Shown here: in pieces, positions 27,426 through 36,771 of the stretch | Layout: every line of letters starts with the position of its first letter | Numbering within the stretch: the stretch's first letter is position 1 | Source of the DNA: Rhodopseudomonas sp. | GTDB taxonomy: Bacteria; Pseudomonadota; Alphaproteobacteria; Rhizobiales; Xanthobacteraceae | Reading direction: 5' to 3' | NCBI RefSeq assembly: GCF_013377015.1 | Contig: NZ_JACABA010000002.1 | Coordinates: 1,269,691 to 1,333,690 of the forward strand | DNA: 64,000 nucleotides | Position numbers and translations under genes: made by a program | Notes under the pieces: model-generated | What the model saw: only the letters and a program-made list of their open reading frames with translations | Told to the model about the DNA's origin: nothing | The model's database searches: none

Positions 27426-27696
27426 GGCAACGGATCATGCCGATCCGCTTTTCGCGGTCATCCCCCATTTGGGTCATTGTTTCCGCAGCGCCGGACGGGG
27501 CGGCATGTGGCCGGAGACGGGTCTTTTGAAAGATGTTATTCGTTGGATCAGGCGGCGGTCATCGTCTGCGGTCTTCGGTTCTCCGGGCCTCGGTGCCCCG
27601 AATTTCCTTGATTAGGAACAAAGGCGGGGTTGTCATGCCCGGCTAAAAGCGGGACATGGCGGCAAACCGCCGGCGATTTTTTGGGAGCGCGACGCC
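27426..27696. other. Intergenic region upstream of prpE, no gene seen
   Basis: About 270 bp without a convincing coding frame. It contains a short imperfect hairpin around 27630-27665 (TCATGCCCG ... CGGGACATG) that looks like half of a palindromic intergenic repeat. Confidence 0.4.
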
Positions 27697-29607
27697 ATGA
27701 CTATCCATGACCAAAGCCGCTATCACGAGGTTCATGCCCGCTCGCTCGCCGACCCCGAGGGGTTCTGGGCCGAGGCGGCGCGCGAGATCGACTGGATCAA
27801 ACCGGCCGACAAGGTGTTCGACGGTTCATTGGGCCTGTATGGCCGCTGGTTCGCCGGCGCGCTGGTCAACACCTGCTACAACGCGCTCGACCGCCATGTC
27901 GCCGGTGGCCGCGCCGACCAGCTCGCGCTGATCCACGATTCGCCGCTGACAAACAGCATCACCAAATACACCTATGCCGAAATGCTGCACGAGGTCGCCA
28001 CCATGGCGGCGGTGATGCAGGATTTCGGCGTCGCCAAGGGCGACCGCGTGCTGCTCTATATGCCGATGGTGCCGGAAGCGATGGTGGCGATGCTGGCCTG
28101 CGCCCGGATCGGCGCGGTGCATTCGGTGGTGTTCGGCGGCTTCGCGGCGAAGGAACTCGCGACCCGGATCGACGACGCCAAGCCGAAGCTGATTTTCTCC
28201 GCGAGCTGCGGCATCGAGCCCGGCCGCATCGTGCAGTACAAGCCGCTGCTCGACGAGGCGATCCGGCTGTCCAGCGCCAAGCCGGGCGCCTGCATCATCC
28301 TCGAACGCCCGCAGCAAAAGTGCGAGCTCACCGCCGGCCGCGACCACGACTGGAGGACGCTGCGCGACGCCGCGATCGCCGCCGGCAAGAAGGCGGATTG
28401 CGTCGCCGTCGAGGCCACCGACCCGCTGTATATTCTCTACACCTCCGGCACCACCGGCAAGCCGAAGGGCGTGGTGCGCGACAATGGCGGCCATCTGGTC
28501 GCGCTGAAATGGTCGATGTTTAATCTATACGGAGTCAAGCCCGGCGAGACCTGGTGGTGCGCCTCCGACATCGGCTGGGTGGTCGGCCACAGCTACATCA
28601 TCTACGGGCCGCTGATCCACGGCGCGACCTCGATCATGTATGAGGGCAAGCCGGTCGGCACGCCGGACGCCGGCGCGTTCTGGCGGGTGATCTCCGAACA
28701 CAAGGCGGTGGCGCTGTTCACCGCGCCGACCGCCTTCCGCGCCATCCGCAAGGAAGACCCCGAAGGCACCTTCATTCGCAAATATGATCTGTCAAAACTG
28801 CGCACGCTGTTTCTGGCCGGCGAGCGCGCCGATCCGCCGACGGTGGAATGGGCCGAGCAGCAACTGAAGGTGCCGGTGATCGATCACTGGTGGCAGACCG
28901 AAACCGGCTGGTGCATCGCCGGCAATCCGGTCGGGCTCGGGCTGTTGCCGGTGAAGCACGGCTCGCCGACGGTGCCGATGCCGGGCTACAAGCTCGAAGT
29001 GGTCGATGAGGGCGCCAAGCCGGTGCCGGCCGGCACCATGGGCTCGATCGTCATCAAGCTGCCGCTGCCGCCGGGCAATTTGCCGACGCTGTGGGAGCAG
29101 GACGAGCGCTGCCGCGAAAGTTACTTCGCCGACTATCCGGGCTACTACAAGACCTCCGACGCCGGCTATGTCGACGAGGACGGCTACGTCTTCGTGATGG
29201 GCCGCACCGACGACATCATCAACGTCGCCGGCCACCGGCTCTCGACCGGCGGCATGGAGGAAATCCTCGCATCGCATCCCGACGTCGCCGAATGCGCCGT
29301 GCTCGGCATCAACGATCCGATCAAGGGCGAGGTGCCGTGCGGCTTGATCGTGCTGAAATCCGGCGTCACCCGCGACCATGCCGAGATCGAGAAGGAGATC
29401 GTCAAGCTGGTGCGCGACAAGCTCGGCCCCGTTGCGGCGTTCAAGCTGGCGATCACCGTGCCGCGGCTGCCGAAGACCCGCTCCGGCAAGATCCTGCGCG
29501 GCACCATCAAGAAGATCGCCGACGGCGACGCCTGGGCGATGCCCGCCACCATCGAGGACCCCAAGGTGCTGGACGAAATCACCGACGCCCTGAAGGGGCA
29601 TGGCTGA
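27697..29607 (+). CDS. prpE: Propionyl-CoA synthetase (acyl-CoA synthetase)
   Basis: A 636-residue AMP-forming acyl-CoA synthetase. The ATP-binding P-loop YTSGTTGKPKGVV, WWQTETGWCIAGNPVGL, the hinge region MGRTDDIINVAGHR and the late catalytic lysine in KTRSGKILRG are all intact. The substrate pocket segment and the length are those of PrpE rather than acetyl-CoA synthetase. It activates propionate to propionyl-CoA via propionyl-AMP. GGGAG lies about 10 nt upstream of the ATG. It stands alone without prpBCD, fitting a methylmalonyl-CoA route elsewhere. Confidence 0.92.
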   Translation: MTIHDQSRYHEVHARSLADPEGFWAEAAREIDWIKPADKVFDGSLGLYGRWFAGALVNTCYNALDRHVAGGRADQLALIHDSPLTNSITKYTYAEMLHEVATMAAVMQDFGVAKGDRVLLYMPMVPEAMVAMLACARIGAVHSVVFGGFAAKELATRIDDAKPKLIFSASCGIEPGRIVQYKPLLDEAIRLSSAKPGACIILERPQQKCELTAGRDHDWRTLRDAAIAAGKKADCVAVEATDPLYILYTSGTTGKPKGVVRDNGGHLVALKWSMFNLYGVKPGETWWCASDIGWVVGHSYIIYGPLIHGATSIMYEGKPVGTPDAGAFWRVISEHKAVALFTAPTAFRAIRKEDPEGTFIRKYDLSKLRTLFLAGERADPPTVEWAEQQLKVPVIDHWWQTETGWCIAGNPVGLGLLPVKHGSPTVPMPGYKLEVVDEGAKPVPAGTMGSIVIKLPLPPGNLPTLWEQDERCRESYFADYPGYYKTSDAGYVDEDGYVFVMGRTDDIINVAGHRLSTGGMEEILASHPDVAECAVLGINDPIKGEVPCGLIVLKSGVTRDHAEIEKEIVKLVRDKLGPVAAFKLAITVPRLPKTRSGKILRGTIKKIADGDAWAMPATIEDPKVLDEITDALKGHG

Positions 29608-29639
29608 GGACTGACAAAGGCCGGATTCCTCGTTAGAAG

Positions 29640-29703
29640 TTGTCATTCCGGGCCTGCGGCTCCAGCCGGCTGTCGCCGACTGAAGCACATCCCGGAATGA
29701 CAA
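29640..29703. repeat. Palindromic intergenic repeat with perfect 13-bp arms
   Basis: TTGTCATTCCGGG at 29640-29652 pairs with CCCGGAATGACAA at 29691-29703. It lies between prpE and the lipoprotein gene and may also end the prpE transcript. Confidence 0.85.
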
Positions 29704-29717
29704 ATTTGAGGACTCTG

Positions 29718-29981
29718 ATGCCACTCACTTCGAAGCACCTGTTCGCGCTGGCGCTCGTAGCGCTGTCGCTGTCTGGCTGCGCCTCGCGCCGCGAAGCGTC
29801 GACGGCCAATCTCGGCGACGACGACGAATTCTGCCAGGGCAAGGGTGTCGCGGTCGGCTCGCCCGACTATGTCGCCTGCCGCAAGGATCGCGACGTGCAG
29901 CGGCAGAACGCGCAGGGCCGTACCGACCGCGCCCAGCGCAACCTCGGCGAATACATGCTCAACAACCCGAGCCGGCCGTAG
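29718..29981 (+). CDS. Small lipoprotein
   Basis: 87 residues with a lipobox: ALALVALSLSGC/AS places the lipidated cysteine about residue 21. The mature part is charged (DRDVQRQNAQGRTDRAQRNLGEYML) and has two more cysteines. GAGGA precedes the ATG. Probably outer-membrane anchored; function unknown. Confidence 0.8.
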   Translation: MPLTSKHLFALALVALSLSGCASRREASTANLGDDDEFCQGKGVAVGSPDYVACRKDRDVQRQNAQGRTDRAQRNLGEYMLNNPSRP

Positions 29982-30050
29982 CGTCACGGCGCAGGCCTTG
30001 TGTCTGTGAGGCAACAGGTGCGGCGTGATCGGCACCGTTGCTTTTCCAAT

Positions 30051-30064
30051 TTGATCGAGATCAA
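30051..30064 (+). promoter_or_regulatory. FNR/FixK-type binding site upstream of ompW
   Basis: TTGATCGAGATCAA is a perfect TTGAT-N4-ATCAA palindrome whose centre is about 84 bp before the ompW ATG. Placed at -41.5 it would give a start of transcription near 30099. Confidence 0.8.
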
Positions 30065-30141
30065 CCCTTCGCACCCCCTTCGGGCGTTCGTGCCTGACCA
30101 GTCGGCCGAGCTCGTTCGCGCTGACAAGATTAGGGTCTCTA

Positions 30142-30831
30142 ATGAAAACAACAATAACATCCGTGGCTTCGTCGCTCCTGGTGGCGGTTGGCCTGACTGG
30201 ATTTGCCGCCGTCGCGCAGGCGGCCGATCTGCCCGCCGCGCCCTACTTCAAGGCGCAGCCGCCCGAAGCCTGGAATCCCTGGATGATCCGGCTCCGCGCC
30301 CTCGGCGTCGTGACCCGTGATTCCGGCTATGTCGATCAGGTGCCGGGCTCGGGCCTCAAGACCACCGATTCTTTGGTTCCCGAACTCGATATCTCCTATT
30401 TCTTCACCCGCAACATCGCCGCCGAACTCATTCTCGGCGTCACCAAGCATTCCGTCAGCGGCACCGGTACGCTGACCGGAATCGACGTCGGCAAGGCCTG
30501 GCTGCTGCCGCCGACGCTGACCCTGCAATATCACCTCACCGATTTCGGCGCGTTCAAGCCCTATGTCGGCGCCGGCGTGAACTACACGTTCTTCTTCAGC
30601 CAGAGCGCGGCAGGCGGCGTGGTGACGGCCAGCAAGCTGCACGACACCGCCGCCCCCGTGGCGCAAATCGGCTTCGACTACATGCTCAACAAGAACTGGG
30701 GCTGGAACGTCGACGTCAAGAAGGTGTGGCTGCGCCCGTCTTGGAACGGGGTCGCCGGCGGGCTTCCGGTCACCGGCAAGGTCAATCTCGACCCGTGGCT
30801 GATCGGCACCGGCATCACCTACAAGTTCTGA
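30142..30831 (+). CDS. ompW: OmpW-family outer membrane protein
   Basis: 229 residues: signal peptide (SLLVAVGLTGFAAVAQA/AD), then an eight-stranded barrel pattern. PWMIRLRALGVV, the central FFTRNIAAELILGVTKHSV, LPPTLTLQYHL, KPYVGAGVNYTFFF and the C-terminal LIGTGITYKF with terminal Phe are OmpW signatures. The barrel lets small hydrophobic molecules cross the outer membrane. The upstream FNR/FixK palindrome agrees with reports that ompW is oxygen-regulated in other proteobacteria. Confidence 0.93.
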   Translation: MKTTITSVASSLLVAVGLTGFAAVAQAADLPAAPYFKAQPPEAWNPWMIRLRALGVVTRDSGYVDQVPGSGLKTTDSLVPELDISYFFTRNIAAELILGVTKHSVSGTGTLTGIDVGKAWLLPPTLTLQYHLTDFGAFKPYVGAGVNYTFFFSQSAAGGVVTASKLHDTAAPVAQIGFDYMLNKNWGWNVDVKKVWLRPSWNGVAGGLPVTGKVNLDPWLIGTGITYKF

Positions 30832-30845
30832 TCGTCAGCGCAGAT

Positions 30846-30882
30846 GCGGGGCGGATGCAAATCCGTCCCGCGTCCTGCTTTT
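30846..30882 (+). terminator. Rho-independent terminator after ompW
   Basis: An 11-bp stem (GCGGGGCGGAT / ATCCGTCCCGC, one G-U pair) closed by a GCAA tetraloop, followed by a short T run about 7 nt later. Confidence 0.7.
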
Positions 30883-30979
30883 CAGTGGGGCCGGGCCGAT
30901 TGCGTTCGTGCTTGAGTTCGGCTTTGGTGCCGCGCAACGCAATGCCAACACCGCGCGCGGGCGCGATCGGGAACATTAC

Positions 30980-31198
30980 ATGGACATCAAGGTCAGAGAC
31001 TCCAACGGCGCGCTGCTCGCCGAGGGTGACACCGTCACGCTGATCAAGGACCTGAAGCTGAAAGGCTCCTCCACCGTGCTGAAGCGCGGCACCGTGATCA
31101 GGGGCATCCACCTCACCGACGACCCCGCCGAAATCGAAGGCCGCACCGACAAGGTCAAGGGCCTGGTGCTGCGCACCGAGTTTCTGAAGAAGGCGTGA
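30980..31198 (+). CDS. PhnA-domain protein (YjdM-like)
   Basis: 72 residues that align with the C-terminal PhnA/YjdM domain: MDIKVRDSNGALLAEGDTVTLIKDLKLKG, KRGTVIRGIHLTDDPAEIEG and VKGLVLRTEFLKK. The zinc-ribbon half present in E. coli YjdM is absent. Despite the phosphonate name its role is not settled, and no phosphonate genes are nearby. GGGAA precedes the ATG. Confidence 0.88.
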   Translation: MDIKVRDSNGALLAEGDTVTLIKDLKLKGSSTVLKRGTVIRGIHLTDDPAEIEGRTDKVKGLVLRTEFLKKA

Positions 31199-31207
31199 GG
31201 GAAGCCG

Positions 31208-31405
31208 TCAGTGCAGCGACCGTCCGGCGCTGCAGGCGTGGCCGCAAATCACCGCAGTCTGCAGTCGCTCGACCTCGAATTCCAGGCGTGCGTTGACCAG
31301 CATCAACGCGCGCAGCGCGCCTTGCACGCTGCCGTCGCACGCCGCGACGATTTCCTCGATTTGCTTGTCCAGCTTGTTACCCACGGCCCATCCCCGATTA
31401 CCCAT
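31208..31405 (-). CDS. Small conserved-looking hypothetical protein
   Basis: 65 residues from the ATG at 31405. The middle reads as one long helix (DKQIEEIVAACDGSVQGALRALMLVNARLEFEVERLQTAV), with heptad-like spacing near the end. Two cysteines sit in the tail. I have an impression of similar short helical proteins in related genomes but no named family. Convergent with the PhnA gene. Confidence 0.5.
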   Translation of the reverse strand: MGNRGWAVGNKLDKQIEEIVAACDGSVQGALRALMLVNARLEFEVERLQTAVICGHACSAGRSLH

Positions 31406-31663
31406 TGTCCCGACCGCATCTCCACCCGCGATTGAGGCGGAATTTTCATCCGAATTGGGCGTCAATGGGGTGACGGAATCGGGGCCGACTTGTCCCCGGT
31501 GTCCACAGGCCAATGGCATACAGCCGGTGCAGTGACAACGTCACAGACGATGGCGCCTGCCGGCGGCTACGCGACAGCATCGATATGCTTGCCAACGAGG
31601 GCCGGTCGATTTGCGCGCGCAGATCTAACCCCATCTTTAGCCGTCAGGCTGGAAAGACCCGCG

Positions 31664-32293
31664 ATGGCCAAGGCCAGACACGTCAAGTTCTGGGACAGGA
31701 TCGCCGAGCGCTACGCCGCGCGGCAACTCAAGGACCCGGCCGCCTACGAGGCGATGCTGGCCGCCGCCGCCGCTCGGCTGCGCCCCACCGACCGGGTGCT
31801 GGAAATCGGCTGCGGCACCGGCTCGACCGCGATCCGGCTCGCGCCCCACGTGGCGGAGTGGATTGCGACCGACTTCTCGCCCGAGATGCTGCGGATCGCG
31901 CGCGCCAAGCCCGCGCCGGACAATCTCCGCTTCGTCCTCACCGACGCGCACAGCGCTTTCGACGGCGGCCCGTTCGATGCGATCGCCGCATTCCAGGTGC
32001 TGCATCTGGTGGACGATCTCCCCGGCACGCTTGCACACATCCACGCGCATCTGAAACCCGGCGGGCTGCTGATCGCCAAGACCTGGTGCTTCGCCGATAT
32101 GGGGCTCGCGCTTCGCGGCCTGTTCGTCGTGCTGCGCAGCATAGGCTTGTTCCCGCCCGTCAACGCGCTGACCAAGATCGCACTGCGCCAGAGCATTCTG
32201 GACGCCGGCTTCAGGATCGAAGACGAGCGCATCTTCGGCGCCAACCCCCACGGCCCCTACATCGTGGCCCGCAAGCCCGGCCCGCTCAATTAG
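31664..32293 (+). CDS. Class I SAM-dependent methyltransferase
   Basis: 209 residues. Motif I is VLEIGCGTGSTAIRLA, motif II ATDFSPEML, then FDAIAAFQVLHLVDD and LKPGGLLIAKTW: the UbiE/BioC-like (methyltransf_11) pattern. Start at 31664 with GGAAAG 7 nt upstream. The substrate is unknown. It is monocistronic, convergent with the potassium channel gene. Confidence 0.9.
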   Translation: MAKARHVKFWDRIAERYAARQLKDPAAYEAMLAAAAARLRPTDRVLEIGCGTGSTAIRLAPHVAEWIATDFSPEMLRIARAKPAPDNLRFVLTDAHSAFDGGPFDAIAAFQVLHLVDDLPGTLAHIHAHLKPGGLLIAKTWCFADMGLALRGLFVVLRSIGLFPPVNALTKIALRQSILDAGFRIEDERIFGANPHGPYIVARKPGPLN

Positions 32294-32401
32294 GACAAGG
32301 TCAAATCCGCTCAGGAGCATGTTCGCCACAGCTCACTTCCCCAGCCCGAATTCCTTGGCAATTCTTCTCCAGAGCCGATCTTCCGGTTCGATCCGATCGC
32401 T

Positions 32402-34072
32402 TTAGGCCCAGGTCCGAGCGTGGGACCGCCGCAGCAAGCCTTGCTGGGTGGCTTCAGCCGCCGCCGAACCCGCACACAGCAACTGATCTCCGACCAGCAG
32501 TTCAAAATCCGGGTCCGGAAGCTCCACGATGGTGGTGGCGCGCAGCACCCTGAGAATCACCACGGGGTGCCGGCTCCCTTGCGATCCGGCCTCTTTGGTG
32601 AACCTGTCTTTCGCCAGATCGTCGATGGTCATCGTTCGCTGCTGATCGCCATCCAGAAAGGCGAGCAGGCCCGGCGCCTCGTGACGATCGAGGGTCACGC
32701 TCCAGAACCGCGGCGTTTCGTTGCCCACCGCGTCGCGCAAGCGTTCGGACAGCGCGTAGGCCCACAAATCGTCCTTGGCTCGGATTGCGTCGAGGAAGTC
32801 GGCAAGCAGCGGGGTACGAAGTGCCGTGATGCATTGGTTGGCGATGATCTCGCTGGGGACCATCGTGATATTCGCAGCAAATTTCGTGAACAGCATTTGG
32901 CTCGAGCGGAGATTGCGCCTCGCAATGATGAAGATGTCCGGCTTGAGCCGGCGGGCCGCGATCCCGATCGCCAGATTCTCGGCATCGTCGTCGGTGCCGG
33001 CGACGATGCCGGATGCCTTGTCGATGCCGGCTTCGCGAAGAACGGCGATGTCGGCGCCGCGGCCTCTGATGGCGTGATGGCCCTCGACCCGTGAGCCGGC
33101 CGGATCGACCACGGTTACGGTAAAGCCGCCCTGCTGAACGGCAGCCACGACTTCGTGGCCGAACCTGCCGTAGCCGCAAACGATCCAATGCCCGGGCGCG
33201 ACCGGAATCCGGGCTGGAGAACTTGGAAACAGATAGGCGCCCGGCGCGCTGGTCAGCCAGGTGATCAGCCGGTAGACGTCCGGCGCCCGCATCGCGAGCG
33301 CCAGATGCCCGCCGAATTCGCGGAACGGATTGATCACCCGGAAGGTGCCGAGCGAAGCCATCGAGCTGGCGATCTCCGGCGTGTCGGCTCGTCCGATCAC
33401 CGGAAGCCCCGGGCGCAAGATGGAGGCGGAGATCGCGGCGGCCAAATTGGCCTCGTCGTCGTTGCACAGCGCCAGCACGCCCTTGCATTCCGGCTTCAGC
33501 AGGCCCGCGGCCGTCAGTGTTTCGGGGGATCTGGCGTCGGCCACAATGGCGGGCACGTCGTTCGACTGACCGTCGATCTCGAGCTGCTGAATTTTGCGTT
33601 CGTCCTTGTCGATCACGGTGACGCGGCAGCCGAGTTGCTGGAGCGCACGGACGACGGTCATGCCGGTGTCGCCAAGACCGCAGACGAGATAAAACGGTTT
33701 GGCAATCCGGGCGACGGCCCGGCGAAACCTTCGGTCGACCAGCGCCTGCTGGAATGCCTTCTCCTGGACGAGGCTCAGCAGAGAACCGAGCAGATAGGCC
33801 CACCCCACCACCGACAGATAGATGATCGCCGTCACGAACACGCGCTGCTGGTTGGTGAAAGCGTGGGGAAGCTCGCCGAAACCGATCGTGGTGGCGGTGT
33901 AGGTGACGAAATAGAACGCCTCGAACAGCGTCATTCGCCAGGGCCGGCCTTCGGCGTCGACGCCGGGGATCAGGACAAGCCCCAGCGTCGACAGCGCGAA
34001 CACCAGGGCGATCAGGATCAAGGGAGCGCGCAGCCGCCGCAGCGTGATGAACGTGACGTTACCCACCGACAC
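32402..34072 (-). CDS. Potassium channel protein with two TrkA-N (RCK) domains
   Basis: 556 residues. Two membrane helices (about 17-37 and 77-100) flank a pore loop whose selectivity filter reads TTIGFGE (61-67), a variant of TVGYG. Two Rossmann RCK domains follow (YLVCGLGDTGMTVV ~127 and WIVCGYGRFGHEVV ~295), each with its own nucleotide-binding glycine motif, then a TrkA-C-like tail. It is a gated K+ channel in the inner membrane. It begins 75 bp after the bacteriophytochrome gene on the same strand, so it may share its transcript. Confidence 0.9.
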   Translation of the reverse strand: MSVGNVTFITLRRLRAPLILIALVFALSTLGLVLIPGVDAEGRPWRMTLFEAFYFVTYTATTIGFGELPHAFTNQQRVFVTAIIYLSVVGWAYLLGSLLSLVQEKAFQQALVDRRFRRAVARIAKPFYLVCGLGDTGMTVVRALQQLGCRVTVIDKDERKIQQLEIDGQSNDVPAIVADARSPETLTAAGLLKPECKGVLALCNDDEANLAAAISASILRPGLPVIGRADTPEIASSMASLGTFRVINPFREFGGHLALAMRAPDVYRLITWLTSAPGAYLFPSSPARIPVAPGHWIVCGYGRFGHEVVAAVQQGGFTVTVVDPAGSRVEGHHAIRGRGADIAVLREAGIDKASGIVAGTDDDAENLAIGIAARRLKPDIFIIARRNLRSSQMLFTKFAANITMVPSEIIANQCITALRTPLLADFLDAIRAKDDLWAYALSERLRDAVGNETPRFWSVTLDRHEAPGLLAFLDGDQQRTMTIDDLAKDRFTKEAGSQGSRHPVVILRVLRATTIVELPDPDFELLVGDQLLCAGSAAAEATQQGLLRRSHARTWA

Positions 34073-34147
34073 GCTCCCGAACGCCGGTACCGGTGACGGC
34101 AGCGATTGCCGGATCGAGCGAACCAGTTTCCGGTTGATAGGGTTTGA

Positions 34148-36421
34148 TCATGGACGGATGTCGTCATCGGGGCTGAGGGTGAAGTAGAAGGTCGAGCCAT
34201 CGCCGGGCCTGGATTGGACCCAGATGCGGCCGCCGTGACGTTCGATGATCTTTCGCGTCATCGCCAGGCCGACGCCTGCGCCTCCGCCGTATTGTTCAGG
34301 TTCATTCAGACGGTGAAACATCTGGAAAACAAGCTGCTGATCGGTCTCCGCGATGCCGATTCCATTGTCCCGGACATAGTAGCGGGCCGGATGGCCTTGC
34401 TCGACGCCGATCTCGATCCATCGCGCGGGTTTGTCGTTGTACTTGATCGCGTTGGCGATCAGATTGGCGAACACCTCGCTGACCCATTCGCGGTTGCAGG
34501 TCGCCGAACCCAGCGACGCTGGACGGCGGACTTCGATGTTGTGCTCGGCGAGCTGGCGGGCGAATGGGAGCAGCGCCGCATCGACAATGGCATCCAGATC
34601 CACCGTCTGCAGCGATAGCTCGGATCGACCAATCTCCGCCTGCTCGAGCAGGGCGTCGACGAGACTGTCCATCCGTTGTGTCAGCTTCAGGATGGTCGCG
34701 ACCTGCTGCTGGCCTTCCTCGTCGAGCACGTCTCCCTGTCGCCGTCGCAGCGCCGTCGTGAGGTGGTGGATGCCCCTCAAATGTTCCTTGAGTTCATGGG
34801 ACGCGGTGTCCGCGTAGCGGCCGAGTTCGGATCGCGAGGCGCCAAGCTCGCGGCTGATCCGTTCGACCCTGGTCGCGCGTTCGGCGATGATGTCGCCGAT
34901 CGCCGCGGCGAGGCGGACAACCGCTTCCTTCTCGTCCTCCCGCCAGGGAATCGAGCGGTTCCTGACGCTCTCCTTCCACAGCGCAAACGAATTCCTCGGC
35001 CTTAGCCGCAACATGCCGTCGGATTCGCTGACTTCGACCGGCTTGTGGGGATCTCCGGCCCACGCAACGGTCTCGACCTGCTCGGGACGAAACCACAGCA
35101 CGAATTCCGGCAGCTTCGGCGAGATCCGGACCGCCAGCACGCCGCTGGCATCGCGGGCGAATGCCTGGCCCGGCTCGTAGAGCGATGACAGCCGGTCGGT
35201 AGTGAACAAAGGCGATGCACGGTCCGCAAGCCAGCGAACGAGGTCGCGGACCTGGTCGTGCGACGGTGTCTTGCCGGTCGACGTGACGTCGTGATCCGAA
35301 ACGAGCGCCAAGCCGCCGGCCTCGACCCGGGTCGCGAGCAGTTGCAGCGTATCCGGCGCGCGCAGCGCCTTGACGACGTTGGCCTCGACGGCGAGCGCCT
35401 GGATCAGCCGCTCCGATGTGGCCTTCATCGCCTTGATCCGGCCGAACAGCTCGGCGTCCTCCTTGGCGGACATCAGCAGAGACAATGTATGAGCCAGGAA
35501 TTCGGCCGCCATGCGGGTCTCGTGCGTGAGGTGGCGCGGCGCAGCGTGGTGCATGGCGGAGATCAGCCCCCAAAGCTTGCCCTCCTTGACCAGCGGCATC
35601 ACCAGGGTCGAACGCACACCCATGTTCTTGAGGTAGCCGGTGTACATCACCGAAACGCTGCGCAGGCTGGCGAAGCTCATATCCACCGGGCCGGAGGCCG
35701 GGCGGTTCGTCGCCGCGATCATCGGCACCGGAGTGTAGTCCACATCCGGCAAATGCCGCACCCAGCTCAGCGAAAACAGCCGCCGCGCCGGGGCCGGGAT
35801 ATCGCTCGCCGGATAGTGCAGCCCGAGATAGGGCTCGAGGTCGTCGCGCCTGGCCTCGGCGACGACGTGTCCGCTGCCGTCCTCGTCAAAACGGTATGCC
35901 ATCACCCTGTCGTAGCCGGTGAACGCACGAATCCGTTCGACCGCGACGTCGAAGAAGTCCTTCAGGCCCTTGACGTCCTGCAGCCGCGCAAGATCGGCCC
36001 GCACCTGCGAATAGAGATTGGGAGCGGCGCCGGCGGCGGAGGACTTCTCCAGTTCGAGGATGATCAGTCCGCCGCAGCGATGGGCGAACAGATTGAAGCC
36101 TCGCTCGGTTCCGACGAATGACTCGCGGGCGATCGTCACCGGCCCGCTGTCGAGCGGCATCCGGTGCAGCGTCTCCGTGAGATTGCGCCAGGACGGGCCC
36201 AGCACCGCGGCGATCGTCGAGCCGACCACGGCGTCCGGCGGTTTGCCGAGGAAGTCGGCGCAATTGGCGCTGGCGTGCAAAATGAGGTTCGACTGGTCGT
36301 CGACCGTGAGCATGGCGCCGTGCGGCTGGATCGCGTCCGGAAACTGCACCAGCTCGCGGTCGCACGTCGAAAGGTCGACATTCCTTGCAGTGACGATGTC
36401 ATCGGCCTTGGCTGGATCCAT
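34148..36421 (-). CDS. bphP: Bacteriophytochrome sensor histidine kinase
   Basis: 757 residues: PAS (with the biliverdin cysteine, C20, in STCDREL), GAF (YPASDIPAPARR, the conserved DIP region) and PHY domains, then a histidine kinase. The phosphorylated His is in ASHELKEHLRGI (about H542), with N box NLIANAIKYN, DNGIGI and GGGAGVGLAM. It senses red/far-red light with a bilin. The ATG at 36421 has GAGGG upstream. No response regulator or heme oxygenase gene lies in the window; the partner must be elsewhere. In line with a potassium channel gene. Confidence 0.94.
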   Translation of the reverse strand: MDPAKADDIVTARNVDLSTCDRELVQFPDAIQPHGAMLTVDDQSNLILHASANCADFLGKPPDAVVGSTIAAVLGPSWRNLTETLHRMPLDSGPVTIARESFVGTERGFNLFAHRCGGLIILELEKSSAAGAAPNLYSQVRADLARLQDVKGLKDFFDVAVERIRAFTGYDRVMAYRFDEDGSGHVVAEARRDDLEPYLGLHYPASDIPAPARRLFSLSWVRHLPDVDYTPVPMIAATNRPASGPVDMSFASLRSVSVMYTGYLKNMGVRSTLVMPLVKEGKLWGLISAMHHAAPRHLTHETRMAAEFLAHTLSLLMSAKEDAELFGRIKAMKATSERLIQALAVEANVVKALRAPDTLQLLATRVEAGGLALVSDHDVTSTGKTPSHDQVRDLVRWLADRASPLFTTDRLSSLYEPGQAFARDASGVLAVRISPKLPEFVLWFRPEQVETVAWAGDPHKPVEVSESDGMLRLRPRNSFALWKESVRNRSIPWREDEKEAVVRLAAAIGDIIAERATRVERISRELGASRSELGRYADTASHELKEHLRGIHHLTTALRRRQGDVLDEEGQQQVATILKLTQRMDSLVDALLEQAEIGRSELSLQTVDLDAIVDAALLPFARQLAEHNIEVRRPASLGSATCNREWVSEVFANLIANAIKYNDKPARWIEIGVEQGHPARYYVRDNGIGIAETDQQLVFQMFHRLNEPEQYGGGAGVGLAMTRKIIERHGGRIWVQSRPGDGSTFYFTLSPDDDIRP

Positions 36422-36650
36422 GGCAATCCCTCGCTGCATTTGCCTCGCCAGCCGTCTACTGTCCTCGGTCGGCTGTCGTGGGCACCCCTCACGATGATGT
36501 CGATGAGCCTCCACTCAAGCTTAGTTGGGTCTCGACATGGTCCGCGGCGTCAGGCGAGTCCATTGCTCCGGGCAGCGTAGCCGGAGTGCGGCGATGCGCA
36601 ATGCGCGGCTGCAGGGCAGTCCTCCCCCTTTAGTCTCGCCTCCACCGCCC

Positions 36651-36680
36651 TTGACATCCCCCGCCGCAAAATGCTGGTTT
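36651..36680 (+). promoter_or_regulatory. trp promoter (leaderless trpL)
   Basis: TTGACA at 36651-36656 lies exactly 36 nt before the A of the trpL ATG. The poor -10 (TGGTTT, 36675-36680) falls at the right distance if transcription starts at that A, as known for rhizobial trpL. Confidence 0.6.
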
Positions 36681-36686
36681 AGCCCA

Positions 36687-36734
36687 ATGCGCAACCTGTC
36701 CCGCCCGAGCCGTTATTGGTGGCCCACCTCCTGA
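36687..36734 (+). CDS. trpL: trp leader peptide
   Basis: A 15-codon frame encoding MRNLSRPSRYWWPTS with tandem Trp codons. Its stop lies in the loop of the first leader hairpin. Ribosome stalling at the Trp codons would free the antiterminator, so this is the sensor of charged tRNA-Trp for trpE(G). There is no ribosome site, consistent with a leaderless mRNA. Confidence 0.85.
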   Translation: MRNLSRPSRYWWPTS

Positions 36735-36771
36735 AGGTGGCTGGTGCGATTTTGCGTTTTCAATCGTCAGT

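Noticed and set aside
36422-36640. PpsR/CrtJ-type boxes upstream of bphP
   Set aside because: No TGT-N12-ACA match could be found in the region.
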